Assembly: GCA_009823505.1 (NCBI GenBank)
Contig: VZQC01013826.1
Location: forward strand, 374,969-438,968
Source of the DNA: Rhizomys pruinosus
Taxonomy: Eukaryota > Chordata > Mammalia > Rodentia > Spalacidae
Length of the DNA stretch: 64,000 bases
Direction of reading: 5' to 3'
Shown here piece after piece: positions 56,291 to 64,000 of this stretch (positions within the stretch are counted from its first letter, which is position 1; every line of letters begins with the position of its first letter). The notes under the pieces are model-generated. The model had not been told where the DNA came from. It searched no databases and saw only the letters and a list, made by a program, of their open reading frames with translations. A program made the translations under genes and the position numbers.

Positions 56291-57250
56291 GTCCCATCAC
56301 AACATGATGAGGTCAATGGGACAAAAATACTGACCAAAACGGGGGTGGAAACACCACCTAAAGGAGATAAGGCATGCCCCTTGGGGTGGGGGAGGGGAGG
56401 GGAGGGGAGGGCAGATAGTTGTAACCGGCCTGACCTAACAAGTTGTATTAATGGGTACCCAGGACTCAGGGGCACCATACAGGTTGGCCTTCCAAACCAG
56501 CTTAGTCATCAGGGCCATAGAGGTGGTTTGGAAGGAGGCAGTTTGGAAGTTGCTGCAGCTGGGAGTCCACAGGATCAACAAGGACATCAGGATCCAGGAA
56601 AGGCACTGAGCCATTGCTCCCATCTTGAGGCTGCTTTGAGGTTGTCTGCTTCAGAGGCTAATCCAGGGTGGATCTCACAGTCCACTCCTGCCTTGGATCC
56701 ACAGCCGCCTTGACGTGGGTGTGATGTATCCCAGGGCCCGATGCCTACAACTTCGAGAGATAAAGGGGGGGGGGTCGGTATGATTTGATATGGCCCCTCC
56801 CATCTTGCATCTAAGTTTCCCCAGACCAGGGTTTTGAGCCCCAAACTCAATCTCCTGGGTTCCAGGAATGCAGGAAAGGAGAAGGGGAGGGGGAGGGAGA
56901 AGGGTCCAGTGCCTGGAGCTCTCTTTTATAGTGTTAACTAAGTCCTTCAAAAACTGCCAGCAGGGGCCAACTTGCTAGAGTTCTCTGAGATCTCCAGCTT
57001 CCCTAGGGAGGAAGGGCAGTGGGCACCCATACGAAATCTCAGAGGCAGAGAATCCACATCTTCCGGGTGTGGATCTCATTCTGAACTGTACAAGTGGCAA
57101 GATCTCTGTCCAGGAGAGGCCTGTCTCCCGGCTGCTTCCAGGTTCTATTCATCCTCTCAACCCGGCCTGAGGACTATGGGTGTTACTGAGTATGTGGATT
57201 CCAAGTCACTCCCACTGCTTTAGATACTTGCTGAATAATTTTGCTGACTG
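56291..57250 (-). pseudogene. ERV-G env start and pol integrase end
   Basis: The minus frame 56,435-56,623 begins MGAMAQCLSWILMSLLILW, a clear signal peptide, and is taken as the env start. Overlapping it, 56,587-56,850 encodes the integrase C-terminal domain (LKTLVWGNLDARWEGPYQII). 57,000-57,240 encodes the core end (VSKAVGVTWNPHTQ, SGRVERMNRTWKQP) in several frames. Pol/env overlap is the usual gammaretroviral arrangement. The provirus is truncated at about 57,250 against a CA repeat; RT, protease, gag and the 5' LTR are missing. Confidence 0.75.
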
Positions 57251-57262
57251 AAGTAAGCATGT

Positions 57263-57263
<1 letters not shown>

Positions 57264-57296
<33 letters not shown>
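57264..57296 (+). repeat. (CA)n microsatellite
   Basis: About 16 CA repeats at the place of the S microsatellite. Confidence 0.95.
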
Positions 57297-57298
<2 letters not shown>

Positions 57299-57662
57299 CA
57301 ATAAATAAATAAATTATAATAATAAAACAAAAGTTAATCACAGGTATGGTGTTGAATGCCTTTATATCCCAGCACTTGGAAGGGCAGAGGCAGGTAGATC
57401 TCTGTGAGTTCAAGGCCCGCCTGGTCTACAGAGCAAGTTCCTGGCCAGCTGGGGCTACAAGAAGACCCTGTCTCAAAAAGACCAAAAAAAAAAAAAAGCT
57501 CCTAGCCAAATTAGGCAAGTAGAGGTTTGTAATCTCAGCTACTTAAGAGGCAGAAGCAGAAGGGCTGCATATTCAAAGCCAGCCTAGGCTATAAATTGAA
57601 TTCAAGGTGAGCCTGAATAACTCAACTCATAGAGACCCTGGCTCAAAATGAAAAACAAAAAA
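57297..57662 (+). repeat. Unit segment S, right end of fourth copy, with B1
   Basis: After the CA tract comes an A/T-rich part and a B1 (57,341-57,495), then the tailed SINE remnant (CAGCTACTTAAGAGGCAGA ... AGACCCTGGCTCAAAA) that is orthologous to 13,895, 18,605 and 30,560. Confidence 0.75.
57341..57495 (+). mobile_element. B1 SINE
   Basis: CAGGTATGGTGTTGAATGCC start, GGGGCTACAAGAAGACCCTG end, A tail. Confidence 0.9.
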
Positions 57663-57740
57663 GGACCAGGCATGTAGCTGAAGAGTGAAGTGCTTGCCTC
57701 GCATGTGCAAGGCCTGGGGTCCATATCCAGAGCAACGCCC
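57663..57740 (+). mobile_element. ID-like SINE, degraded
   Basis: GTGCTTGCCTCGCATGTGCA and AAGGCCTGGGGTCCATATCC; the best preserved of the four shared ID copies. Confidence 0.75.
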
Positions 57741-57867
57741 AACAAGTTTCAAATAGTCGTGGCCAAGTAAGGGAGAGACTTTCTTCATGCACTGTGTGGA
57801 TCTGACAAGCTTCTCTTTCCCACCCAAAAGAAAGCAGGTAGCCCCAGTGCCTCTGCGTCTTTTATAT

Positions 57868-57898
<31 letters not shown>

Positions 57899-59270
57899 TC
57901 TATATTTTTGTATTTTTTGAGACAGGATCTCCCTGTAGCCCCAGCTGTCCTGGAACTCACTCTGTAGACCAGGCTGGCCTTGAACTCACAAAGATCCGCC
58001 TGCCTCTGCCTCCCGAGTGCTAGGATTAAAGGCGAGCGCCACCACCCCGGCTGCCTCCGTGTCTTTCTACCTGGCCCAATGCTTTGCCTCTGTTCACATT
58101 GCTGTCTCCCACCATGCTTAAGGAGGTCAGTTCACCCTATCCATCCCAGTTCTGGAGCCGGGTGCTGCTTTGGATCCAAGCACCCAGTCTCTCTGTGTCT
58201 CTTTCTCATACACACTCTCTTTCTCTCTCAAAGGAAAAGAACTGCACAAAATTCAGAGGCCTCCACCCCCTTGGCCTGCGCTCCCTTCTCAGAGTCCTTA
58301 GCCCAGGGAAGTTTGTCTGTCTGTGGTAAGAGCCAGCCACAAAGTGCTTGACACTGTGGAAGCCGGAGTGCTAAGGCAGAGCCAACTCAGCACTGAGAAT
58401 CACATCCCCAAGGACCCTGGGCCCTTATCTCACCCGATCCCCACCCTGAGCTCCAGGCCAGGAGCTTGCTGTCCTGAAGTCAGCAGATCTGACCTCCACC
58501 CTCCTTCCCAGGCCACCCAGCAACGCAGCCTTTCCAGCCTCCCTCCCTGCTCCAGCATTGAGTCCGGCCTCTCTCTTGCTTTTCTTCACCCTTGGCCAAA
58601 CTCCTGTCTGAATAAAATTTTCCCAAAGCCTTGGTCTGATGCCTGGTGAAGGTGCCCAATCAGAGCAGAACACATTAATTTGCAGACGCCACAGACAAAT
58701 TTCCAGGGTGTGAAGATAAAGGAACCTTGACCTGTTCCCACATCACCTGCTCTGACCCAGCTGGGACAGGAATCCTGCCTCTCCCAGGCATAGCTTCTCC
58801 ATCACATCTACCAGCCAGAAGCCTGACAGTCACCTAATCGCTGGGTTGCACTGAATGGGCCACTGTAGGTACCACTGGGGTCTGGAACGCTGTCCTCTGC
58901 AGATAAGTGATGAGCATATCCATTCATCCCCTCCCTGTAGGTCCTGCTTTGGGCAGCACCTGCACACTTGTCTTAAAGCCGCAGTGTCCATCTGGGTGGC
59001 CCCAGTAGCATGATGGTAAGTGGACAGTGTGCTAGGATCTTCCCTCACCCCTCTGGACCCTACACGAAGTTCCCCACTGGACACTGTACTCAGAGCCACC
59101 TACCCACCAAACATGGCTTCTGTGTTCTGTGTTCTTGATGGGAAAGGGCCAGCTACTCCCTGCAATGAGCTGCCAGGTCTAGGCCTCAGTTCACCAGCCT
59201 GCAGCAGCAGAGGCAGAGACTCAAGCAGGCCTGAACAGCAGGGGTCTGTCCACAGGTCCTCACACAGAGC
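57741..59270 (+). repeat. Unit segment X, copy 5
   Basis: Landmarks AAAAGAACTGCACAAAATTC, ACTCCTGTCTGAATAAAAT at 58,600 and CTCTGACCCAGCTGGGACAG at about 58,753. Here the shared TGAGTAAAAT reads TGAATAAAAT, that is, an AATAAA. After about 59,150 the similarity to other X copies fades and no ERV-R LTR follows. Confidence 0.7.
57862..58052 (-). mobile_element. B1 SINE (minus) with (ATTT)n tail
   Basis: A tail of about ten TTTA units (57,862-57,902) and reverse-complement B1, flanked by CCTCTGCGTCTTT (57,848) and CCTCCGTGTCTTT (58,054). Confidence 0.95.
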
Positions 59271-59465
59271 AAGTGATTCATTCGAAAGGAGGTTTTGAAG
59301 GGGACATGGAGGCCCTTAGCTCTTGAGAATCAGGAACTTAGAAGGTATCTGGCACTGAGAACCTTCTACATGATCTTCCTTCTCTATTTCTATTCCCCAG
59401 AAACATGGCCTGGTACAGGCCTTGCTACAAGCAGTTTACCTGGAACTGACTTCAAGAAGCACAGT
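59271..59465. other. Sequence right of X copy 5, nothing recognised
   Basis: No repeat or frame is recognised. TCTCTATTTCTATTCCCCAG at 59,380-59,399 looks like a 3' splice site (pyrimidine tract plus CAG), but no supported exon follows. Confidence 0.3.
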
Positions 59466-59653
59466 ATATTAGTGTTTTCCCGGAATGGTGCTCCACCTGT
59501 GTGCAATGCCTGAGGAAGCCAGAAGAGGGCATTGGGTCCCCTAGAACTGGACTTACAGATGGCTGTGAGCCTCCTCGTGGGTTCTGGGAACTGAACTCAG
59601 GTCCTCTGTAAGAGTAGCGAGTGTTCTTAACCTTTGAGCCATCTCTCCAGCCC
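59466..59653 (-). mobile_element. B2-like SINE (minus) with target duplication
   Basis: Flanked by CAAGAAGCACAG at 59,454-59,465 and 59,654-59,665. Reverse B2 body (TGTGTGCAATGCCTGAGGA ... GCCATCTCTCCAGCCCC). Confidence 0.9.
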
Positions 59654-59972
59654 CAAGAAGCACAGAAGTAAAGGAAGAAAGAGGAAAGTGACAGAGAAAA
59701 TAACAGCAAGCAGATGGCCACTGTGGGCAGCTACAGTCAGCACCCAAGACGTTTACAAAGCTGAGGAAAGCTTACCACTGAGGAGCAAGGGACTGAGTCT
59801 GCTCAGAAGAGCAGAGAGCTGACTTCCCAGCATTGTGGCCTAGAGGCCTGCAGACTGCACAGGAATGAGAGGTACACAGAGGTCATCCAAGCACCGGATC
59901 CATGAACGACTTAAGCATTCTTTTTTTTTAATTATTAAAACTTTTATTTAATTAATTATTTCTTTTTAAAAT
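59654..59972. other. Unique-looking sequence
   Basis: No repeat match within the window and no convincing coding frame. The last 50 bp are A/T-rich. Confidence 0.4.
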
Positions 59973-60001
59973 GTCTACAGGGAGACCCTGTCTCAAAAAG
60001 A

Positions 60002-60054
<53 letters not shown>

Positions 60055-60118
60055 GAGAAGAAAAGGAGAAAGGGAGGAAGGGAGAAGATGGGAGAAGGAA
60101 GGAAGGAGGGAGGGAGAT
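59973..60118 (+). repeat. B1 3' stub and purine tract with (GA)n
   Basis: 59,973-59,999 is the last 27 bp of a B1 (CTACAGGGAGACCCTGTCTC). (GA)n follows at 60,006-60,046, and GGAA/GGGA-rich purine sequence continues to 60,118. Confidence 0.9.
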
Positions 60119-60175
60119 TGGGAGTCTGACCCTCAGGTAGAGAGCTTGCCTAGCAAGTAAAAACTTAAAAACTGG

Positions 60176-60432
60176 GGCTGGAGAAATGGCTCAGTGCCTA
60201 AGAGCACTGACTGCCCTTGCAGAGGACCCAGGCTCAATTCCCAGCACCCACATGTCCACTAAGAACCATCTTTAGACCCGGGCGTCATTGCGCACGCCTT
60301 TAATGTAATCCTAGCACTCCGGAGGCAGAGGCAGGTGGATCTCTGTGAGTTCAAGGCCAGGTCTACAGAGTAAGTTCCAGGCCAGCTGGGACTATAGGAA
60401 GACCCTGTCTCAAAAAAAAAAAAAAAAAAAAA
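60176..60432 (+). mobile_element. B2 5' half followed by B1
   Basis: 60,176-60,272 is the tRNA-derived half of B2. 60,273-60,432 is a B1 (GGGCGTCATTGCGCACGCC start) with a 21-base A tail. Confidence 0.9.
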
Positions 60433-60602
60433 GTCAGACATGGTAGCACACACCTTTAATCCCAGCAATCAGGAGGCAGAGGCAGGCAGACCTCTGTAAG
60501 TTCAAGGCCAACCTGGTCTACATAGTGAGTTCCAGGCCAATCAGAGCTACATAGTGAGGCCCTATTTCAAAATAAAACTAATAATAATATTAAAAATAAA
60601 AC
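60433..60602 (+). mobile_element. B1 SINE
   Basis: GTCAGACATGGTAGCACACA start, CAAGGCCAACCTGGTCTACA, and an (A/T)-rich tail with AATAATAAT. Confidence 0.9.
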
Positions 60603-60980
60603 GATAACCTCCACTATGAGCTGGAGGAGAACTGCGGTCTCTGCCCTCCTAGAGGTCACAGAAGTCTTGGGAGTGTTGTGTTCCACCCACAGCAGAGGTC
60701 AAGACAGTTTCTCAAGGCAGAGGCTGCCAGCCAAGAACCAGAGCCTCATGGGAAGGAGGCCATAGGGTGGGTAAGGAGACAGCAGGGAGCCAGGTGCCGC
60801 TGGCTAGCCAGGAGGGAGGAGCCCGTGGTTAATACCAAGCTGCCCAAATATTGTTGTTTTGACTGCTTGTAGAATGGTGTTATTTTTCCCATGAACCACA
60901 AGAGCGATGTGTGAGTTCAGCTCCGAACAGAGCCCATGAAGAGAACGCCTCCAGCCTCACCTTTCCCACTTCTGACCAGG

Positions 60981-61016
<36 letters not shown>

Positions 61017-61215
61017 TGCCCAACCCTCTGACTCCATGGGCAGCTTTGAAATACCTGACTTGGTATTTGGTATTTTATTTTTACTTTTAAAATATTCTTA
61101 CGATGGTAAGAACATTATGTATTTGTCCCTGGAATATAAAAAGGCACCTGAATGTATTTGTTTTTAATAAAGTGTGTCTAGCCCAGCAGCTCAGAGCATG
61201 GACACCAGAGCCCCC
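60603..61215 (+). other. Possible 3' terminal exon/UTR of an unrecognised gene
   Basis: This stretch is free of SINEs except a CA tract at 60,983-61,014. It ends with GTATTTGTTTTTAATAAAGTG, a good AATAAA at 61,166-61,171 followed by a GTGTGTCT element about 5-10 bp later. An open plus frame (60,678-60,872) ends PVVNTKLPKYCCFDCL. I do not recognise the product, so the call rests only on polyadenylation-like signals. Confidence 0.25.
60983..61014 (+). repeat. (CA)n microsatellite
   Basis: About 16 CA repeats. Confidence 0.95.
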
Positions 61216-61216
61216 T

Positions 61217-61521
61217 ATTTTAATTCGCTTCTCTATTCCTGTGATAAACGCTGTGACCAAAACCAGCTCGGGAAAGAAAGGGCTCATTTGGCTTCCACGT
61301 CTCAATCACAGTTCATCTTTGAGGAAAACTAGGGCAGGAGGAACCTGGAGGCAAGAGCTAAAGCAGAGATCATGGAGAAACGCTGCTTCCTGGCTGGTTC
61401 CCTTGGCCTGTGCCCAGCCGGCTTTCTTAGGCAACCTAGGACCACCTGCCCAGGGGTGGCACCGCCCACAGTGGGCTGAGCCTTCCCAAATCACTCTACA
61501 ATCAATAAAATACCTCACAGT
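61217..61521 (-). mobile_element. MaLR (ORR1-like) LTR (minus), interrupted
   Basis: Reverse landmarks TTCCTGTGATAAACGCTGTG, GGAAAGAAAGGGCTCATTTG, CCCACAGTGGGCTGAGCCTT. It breaks off at a B2 (61,522) and seems to resume at about 62,113-62,160 (GAAAATCCCCCATAGACATG). Confidence 0.75.
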
Positions 61522-62092
61522 GGGGCTGGAGAGACGGCTCAGCAGTTATGAGCACTGGCCGCTCTTCCAGAGGACCCTGGCTTGTTTCCCAGCACCTACA
61601 TGGCGGCTAACAACCACCTATAACTCCAATTCCAGGAGATCCAACATCCTCTTCTGACTTCCGTGGCCATTGCATTCATGTGGTGCATTTACATACATGG
61701 ACAAAAACCACTCACATACATTAAACAAAATAATTTGAGACACAGTCTTTTTGAGACACAGTATCCCTATATTCCCAACTGGCCTGGAACTCACAGAGAC
61801 TGCCTTTCTCTGCTCCTGCCTCTACAGTGCTCAGATTAAAGGTGTGTGCCACCAATCCCAGCTAGAAATAAAATTTTAAAACATTTTATTATTTTATTTT
61901 ATGTGTATAGCCTGCATGTATGTAAGTGTACCTGTGTCATGCAATGCCTGAAGAGGTCAGAAGGGGGCATCAAACTCCCTGGAACTGGAGTTACAGATGG
62001 TTGTTAGCTGCCACATGGGTGCTGGGAATCCAACCCAGGTCCTCTTTAAGGGCAGCCAATGCTGTTAACCACTGAGTAATCTCTCCAACCCA
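61522..62092. mobile_element. SINE cluster: B2 (+), B1 (-), B2 (-)
   Basis: 61,522-61,738 is B2 plus (GGCTGGAGAGACGGCTCAGC). 61,740-61,864 is a diverged reverse B1. 61,866-62,092 is a reverse B2 (TGAGTAATCTCTCCAACCC). All three lie within the MaLR LTR. Confidence 0.85.
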
Positions 62093-62241
62093 AAATAAAT
62101 AATTTTTTTTAAAAGAAAATCCCCCATAGACATGCCCTGCCTGAAACCCCCACCCACAGACTTCCCCCAGCGCAGTTCTTCTGGACCCAGCCACGGATAG
62201 GTAACTCTCTGTAAATCTGCCTGCTTTTCCAAACTCTTCTT

Positions 62242-62398
62242 TACATCCCTTTTCTTTCTTTTTCCATCCGCTTGAGGCAGCATCTCCCTGTAGTCCCAGC
62301 TGGCCTACAATTGCTATGTAGACCAGGCTGGCCTTGAATTTACAGAGATCTGCGTGCATCTCTCTTCCAAGTGCTGGGATTAGAGGCGTGGGCCACCA
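62242..62398 (-). mobile_element. B1 SINE (minus) with target duplication
   Basis: Flanked by ACATCCCTTTTCT at about 62,229 and ACATCCCTTTTCT at about 62,403. Diverged reverse B1. Confidence 0.9.
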
Positions 62399-62512
62399 GC
62401 TTCACATCCCTTTTCTAAACATGCTGTCTCTGATGCTTTGGGCTGCCCCAGCAGCTTGTACTTCTTTACTTTTTGTCTAAAGTTTCTCTTTCCCCACCAT
62501 GTGGCTACCAAT

Positions 62513-63776
62513 CTCTAACCCTGCATGGGCTCATGGCTCCTGTCCTCCCCTCCATGCAGCTCTAACCCTGCATGGGCTCATGGCTTCTGTCCTCCCCTCC
62601 ATGCAGCTCTAACCCTGCATGGGCTCATGGCTCCTGTCCTCCCCTCCATGCAGCTCTAACCCCGCGTGGGCTCATGAATCCTGTCCTCCCCTCCATGCAG
62701 CTCTAACCCTGCGTGGGCTCATGGCTCCTGTCCTCCCCTCCATGCAGCTCTAACCCTGCATGGGCTCATGGCTCCTGTCCTCCCCTCCATGCAGCTCTAA
62801 CCCCATGTGGGCTCATGAATCCTGTCCTCCCCTCCATGCAGCTCTAACCCTGCGTGGGCTCATGGCTCCTGTCCTCCCCTCCATGCAGCTCTAACCCCGC
62901 GTGGGCTCATGGCTCCTGTCCTCCCCTCCATGCAGCTCTAACCCCGCGTGGGCTCATGGCTCCTGTCCTCCCCTCCATGCAGCTCTAACCCTGCATGGGC
63001 TCATGGCTCCTGTCCTCCCCTCCATGCAGCTCTAACCCCGCGTGGGCTCATGACTCCTGTCCTCCCCTCCATGCAGCTCTAACCCCGCATGGGCTCATGG
63101 CTCCTGTCCTCCCCTCCATGCAGCTCTAACCCCGCGTGGGCTCATGGCTCCTGTCCTCCCCTCCATGCAGCTCTAACCCCGCGTGGGCTCATGGCTCCTG
63201 TCCTCCCCTCCATGCAGCTCTAACCCTGCATGGGCTCATGGCTCCTGTCCTCCCCTCCATGCAGCTCTAACCCCGCGTGGGCTCATGACTCCTGTCCTCC
63301 CCTCCATGCAGCTCTAACCCCGCGTGGGCTCATGGCTCCTGTCCTCCCCTCCATGCAGCTCTAACCCTGCATGGGCTCATGGCTCCTGTCCTCCCCTCCA
63401 TGCAGCTCTAACCCCGCGTGGGCTCATGACTCCTGTCCTCCCCTCCATGCAGCTCTAACCCCGCATGGGCTCATGGCTCCTGTCCTCCCCTCCATGCAGC
63501 TCTAACCCTGCATGGGCTCATGGCTCCTGTCCTCCCCTCCATGCAGCTCTAACCCCATGTGGGCTCATGACTCCTGTCCTCCCCTCCATGCAGCTCTAAC
63601 CCTGCCTGGGCTCATGGCTCCTGTCCTCCCCTCCATGCAGCTCTAACCCTGCGTGGGCTCATGGCTCCTGTCCTCCCCTCCATGCAGCTCTAACCCCGCA
63701 TGGGCTCATGACTCCTGTCCTCCCCATCCCATGCAGCTCTAACCTTGTGTGGGCTCATGACTCCTGTCCTCTCCTT
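62513..63776 (+). repeat. 47-bp minisatellite, 27 units
   Basis: Twenty-six units of 47 bp (the last with a 2-bp insertion) and a final partial unit from 63,737. Each unit starts CTCTAACCC and ends CCCCTCCATGCAG. Variation is almost limited to three places: CCCTGCA/CCCCGCG/CCCCATG after CTAA, and GGCTCC/GACTCC/GAATCC after CTCAT. The type order of units 9-12 equals that of 14-17, and 11-13 equals 19-21, showing block-wise turnover. The 47-bp period is not a multiple of three, so it is not coding. Confidence 0.97.
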
Positions 63777-63863
63777 CCTTTCCCTCCCAGAAGCAGCTGC
63801 CCAGATTTACAGCTTATCTGCCCTGAGGATTTTTCTTTAAATTCTAATAAAATTGTCCTAAAG
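63777..63863 (+). other. Sequence after the minisatellite with AATAAA
   Basis: GCAGCTGCCCAGATTTACAG and TTCTAATAAAATTGTCC. It contains an AATAAA at about 63,847 but no support for a gene. Confidence 0.35.
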
Positions 63864-63864
63864 C

Positions 63865-64000
63865 TGCTGGGCGTGGTGGTGCATGCCTTTAATCCTAGTA
63901 CTTGGGAGGCAGAGGCAGGTGGATCTTTGTGAGTTCAAGGCCAGCCTGGTCTACACAGTGAGTTCCAGGACAGCTGGGGCTACAGGGTGACCCTGTCTGG
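63865..64000 (+). mobile_element. B1 SINE, running to the window end
   Basis: GCTGGGCGTGGTGGTGCATG start and the complete B1 body to CCCTGTCTGG at the window edge. Confidence 0.95.

Noticed and set aside
59380..59402. Possible 3' splice site
   Set aside because: Pyrimidine tract and CAG are present, but no open exon, partner donor or homology supports it.
61103..61657. 184-codon plus-strand frame
   Set aside because: It joins the possible UTR, an antisense MaLR LTR and a B2; composite of unrelated repeats.
62513..63776. CRISPR-like regular array
   Set aside because: Units are contiguous 47-bp repeats with no unique spacers, in a rodent genome; it is a minisatellite.

Overview
The window is repeat-dominated DNA from a muroid rodent. 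Many copies of the rodent SINEs B1 (7SL-derived) and B2 (tRNA-derived) are recognisable, along with ID-like SINEs, rodent-type L1, MaLR/ORR1-like LTRs and purine or CA/CT microsatellites. The B2 copies have a longer 3' body than the house mouse consensus I know, so I favour a non-Mus muroid but cannot name the species. I found no intact host protein-coding gene, no rRNA or tRNA gene and no CRISPR array. Nearly every long open frame is a piece of a retroelement or runs by chance through a repeat.

The main architecture (about 1-59 kb) is a head-to-tail series of related large units, all in the same orientation. I name the segments F (flank), S (a 7SL-like SINE remnant plus microsatellite, followed by an ID-like SINE), X (about 2 kb of unrecognised sequence) and ERV-R, a minus-strand class I endogenous retrovirus with an env related to the ERV3/HERV-R type. 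X occurs five times (about 14.1, 19.0, 30.9, 40.3 and 57.7 kb). F occurs at 4.5, 17.6, 29.9 and 52.9 kb. ERV-R pieces lie at 0.2-4.5, 24.5-28.8, 33.0-40.0, 42.5-47.7 and 49.3-50.4 kb. Because ERV-R sits at the same junction in each unit, and an old B2 sits at the same place in env in three copies, the provirus was inserted before the duplications. The units have since been cut up by separate insertions and deletions.

Region by region: 0-4.5 kb holds gag/protease/RT remnants and an LTR of ERV-R. 5.4-13.1 kb is a near full-length antisense L1 carrying a nested L1 with a 5' inversion and two B2s. 13.1-17.6 kb holds a solo ORR1-like LTR and a MaLR element with two LTRs. 17.6-30.2 kb is the next unit, with an unclassified LTR-like repeat (R2), a Txnl4a processed pseudogene and a stack of SINEs. 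30.2-40.2 kb is the best preserved unit, with RT to env of ERV-R. 40.2-53.6 kb is another unit, broken by an L1, MaLR LTRs and two further R2 copies. 53.6-57.2 kb is a second, different gammaretrovirus-like provirus fragment (LTR, env, integrase end). 57.2-59.3 kb is the fifth X copy.

From 59.3 kb to the end the unit structure stops. There is SINE-rich DNA, a possible 3' terminal exon or UTR with an AATAAA signal near 61.17 kb, and a 47-bp minisatellite of 27 units (62,513-63,776). All retroviral genes seen here are broken, although two N-terminal env segments remain open for 174-195 codons.
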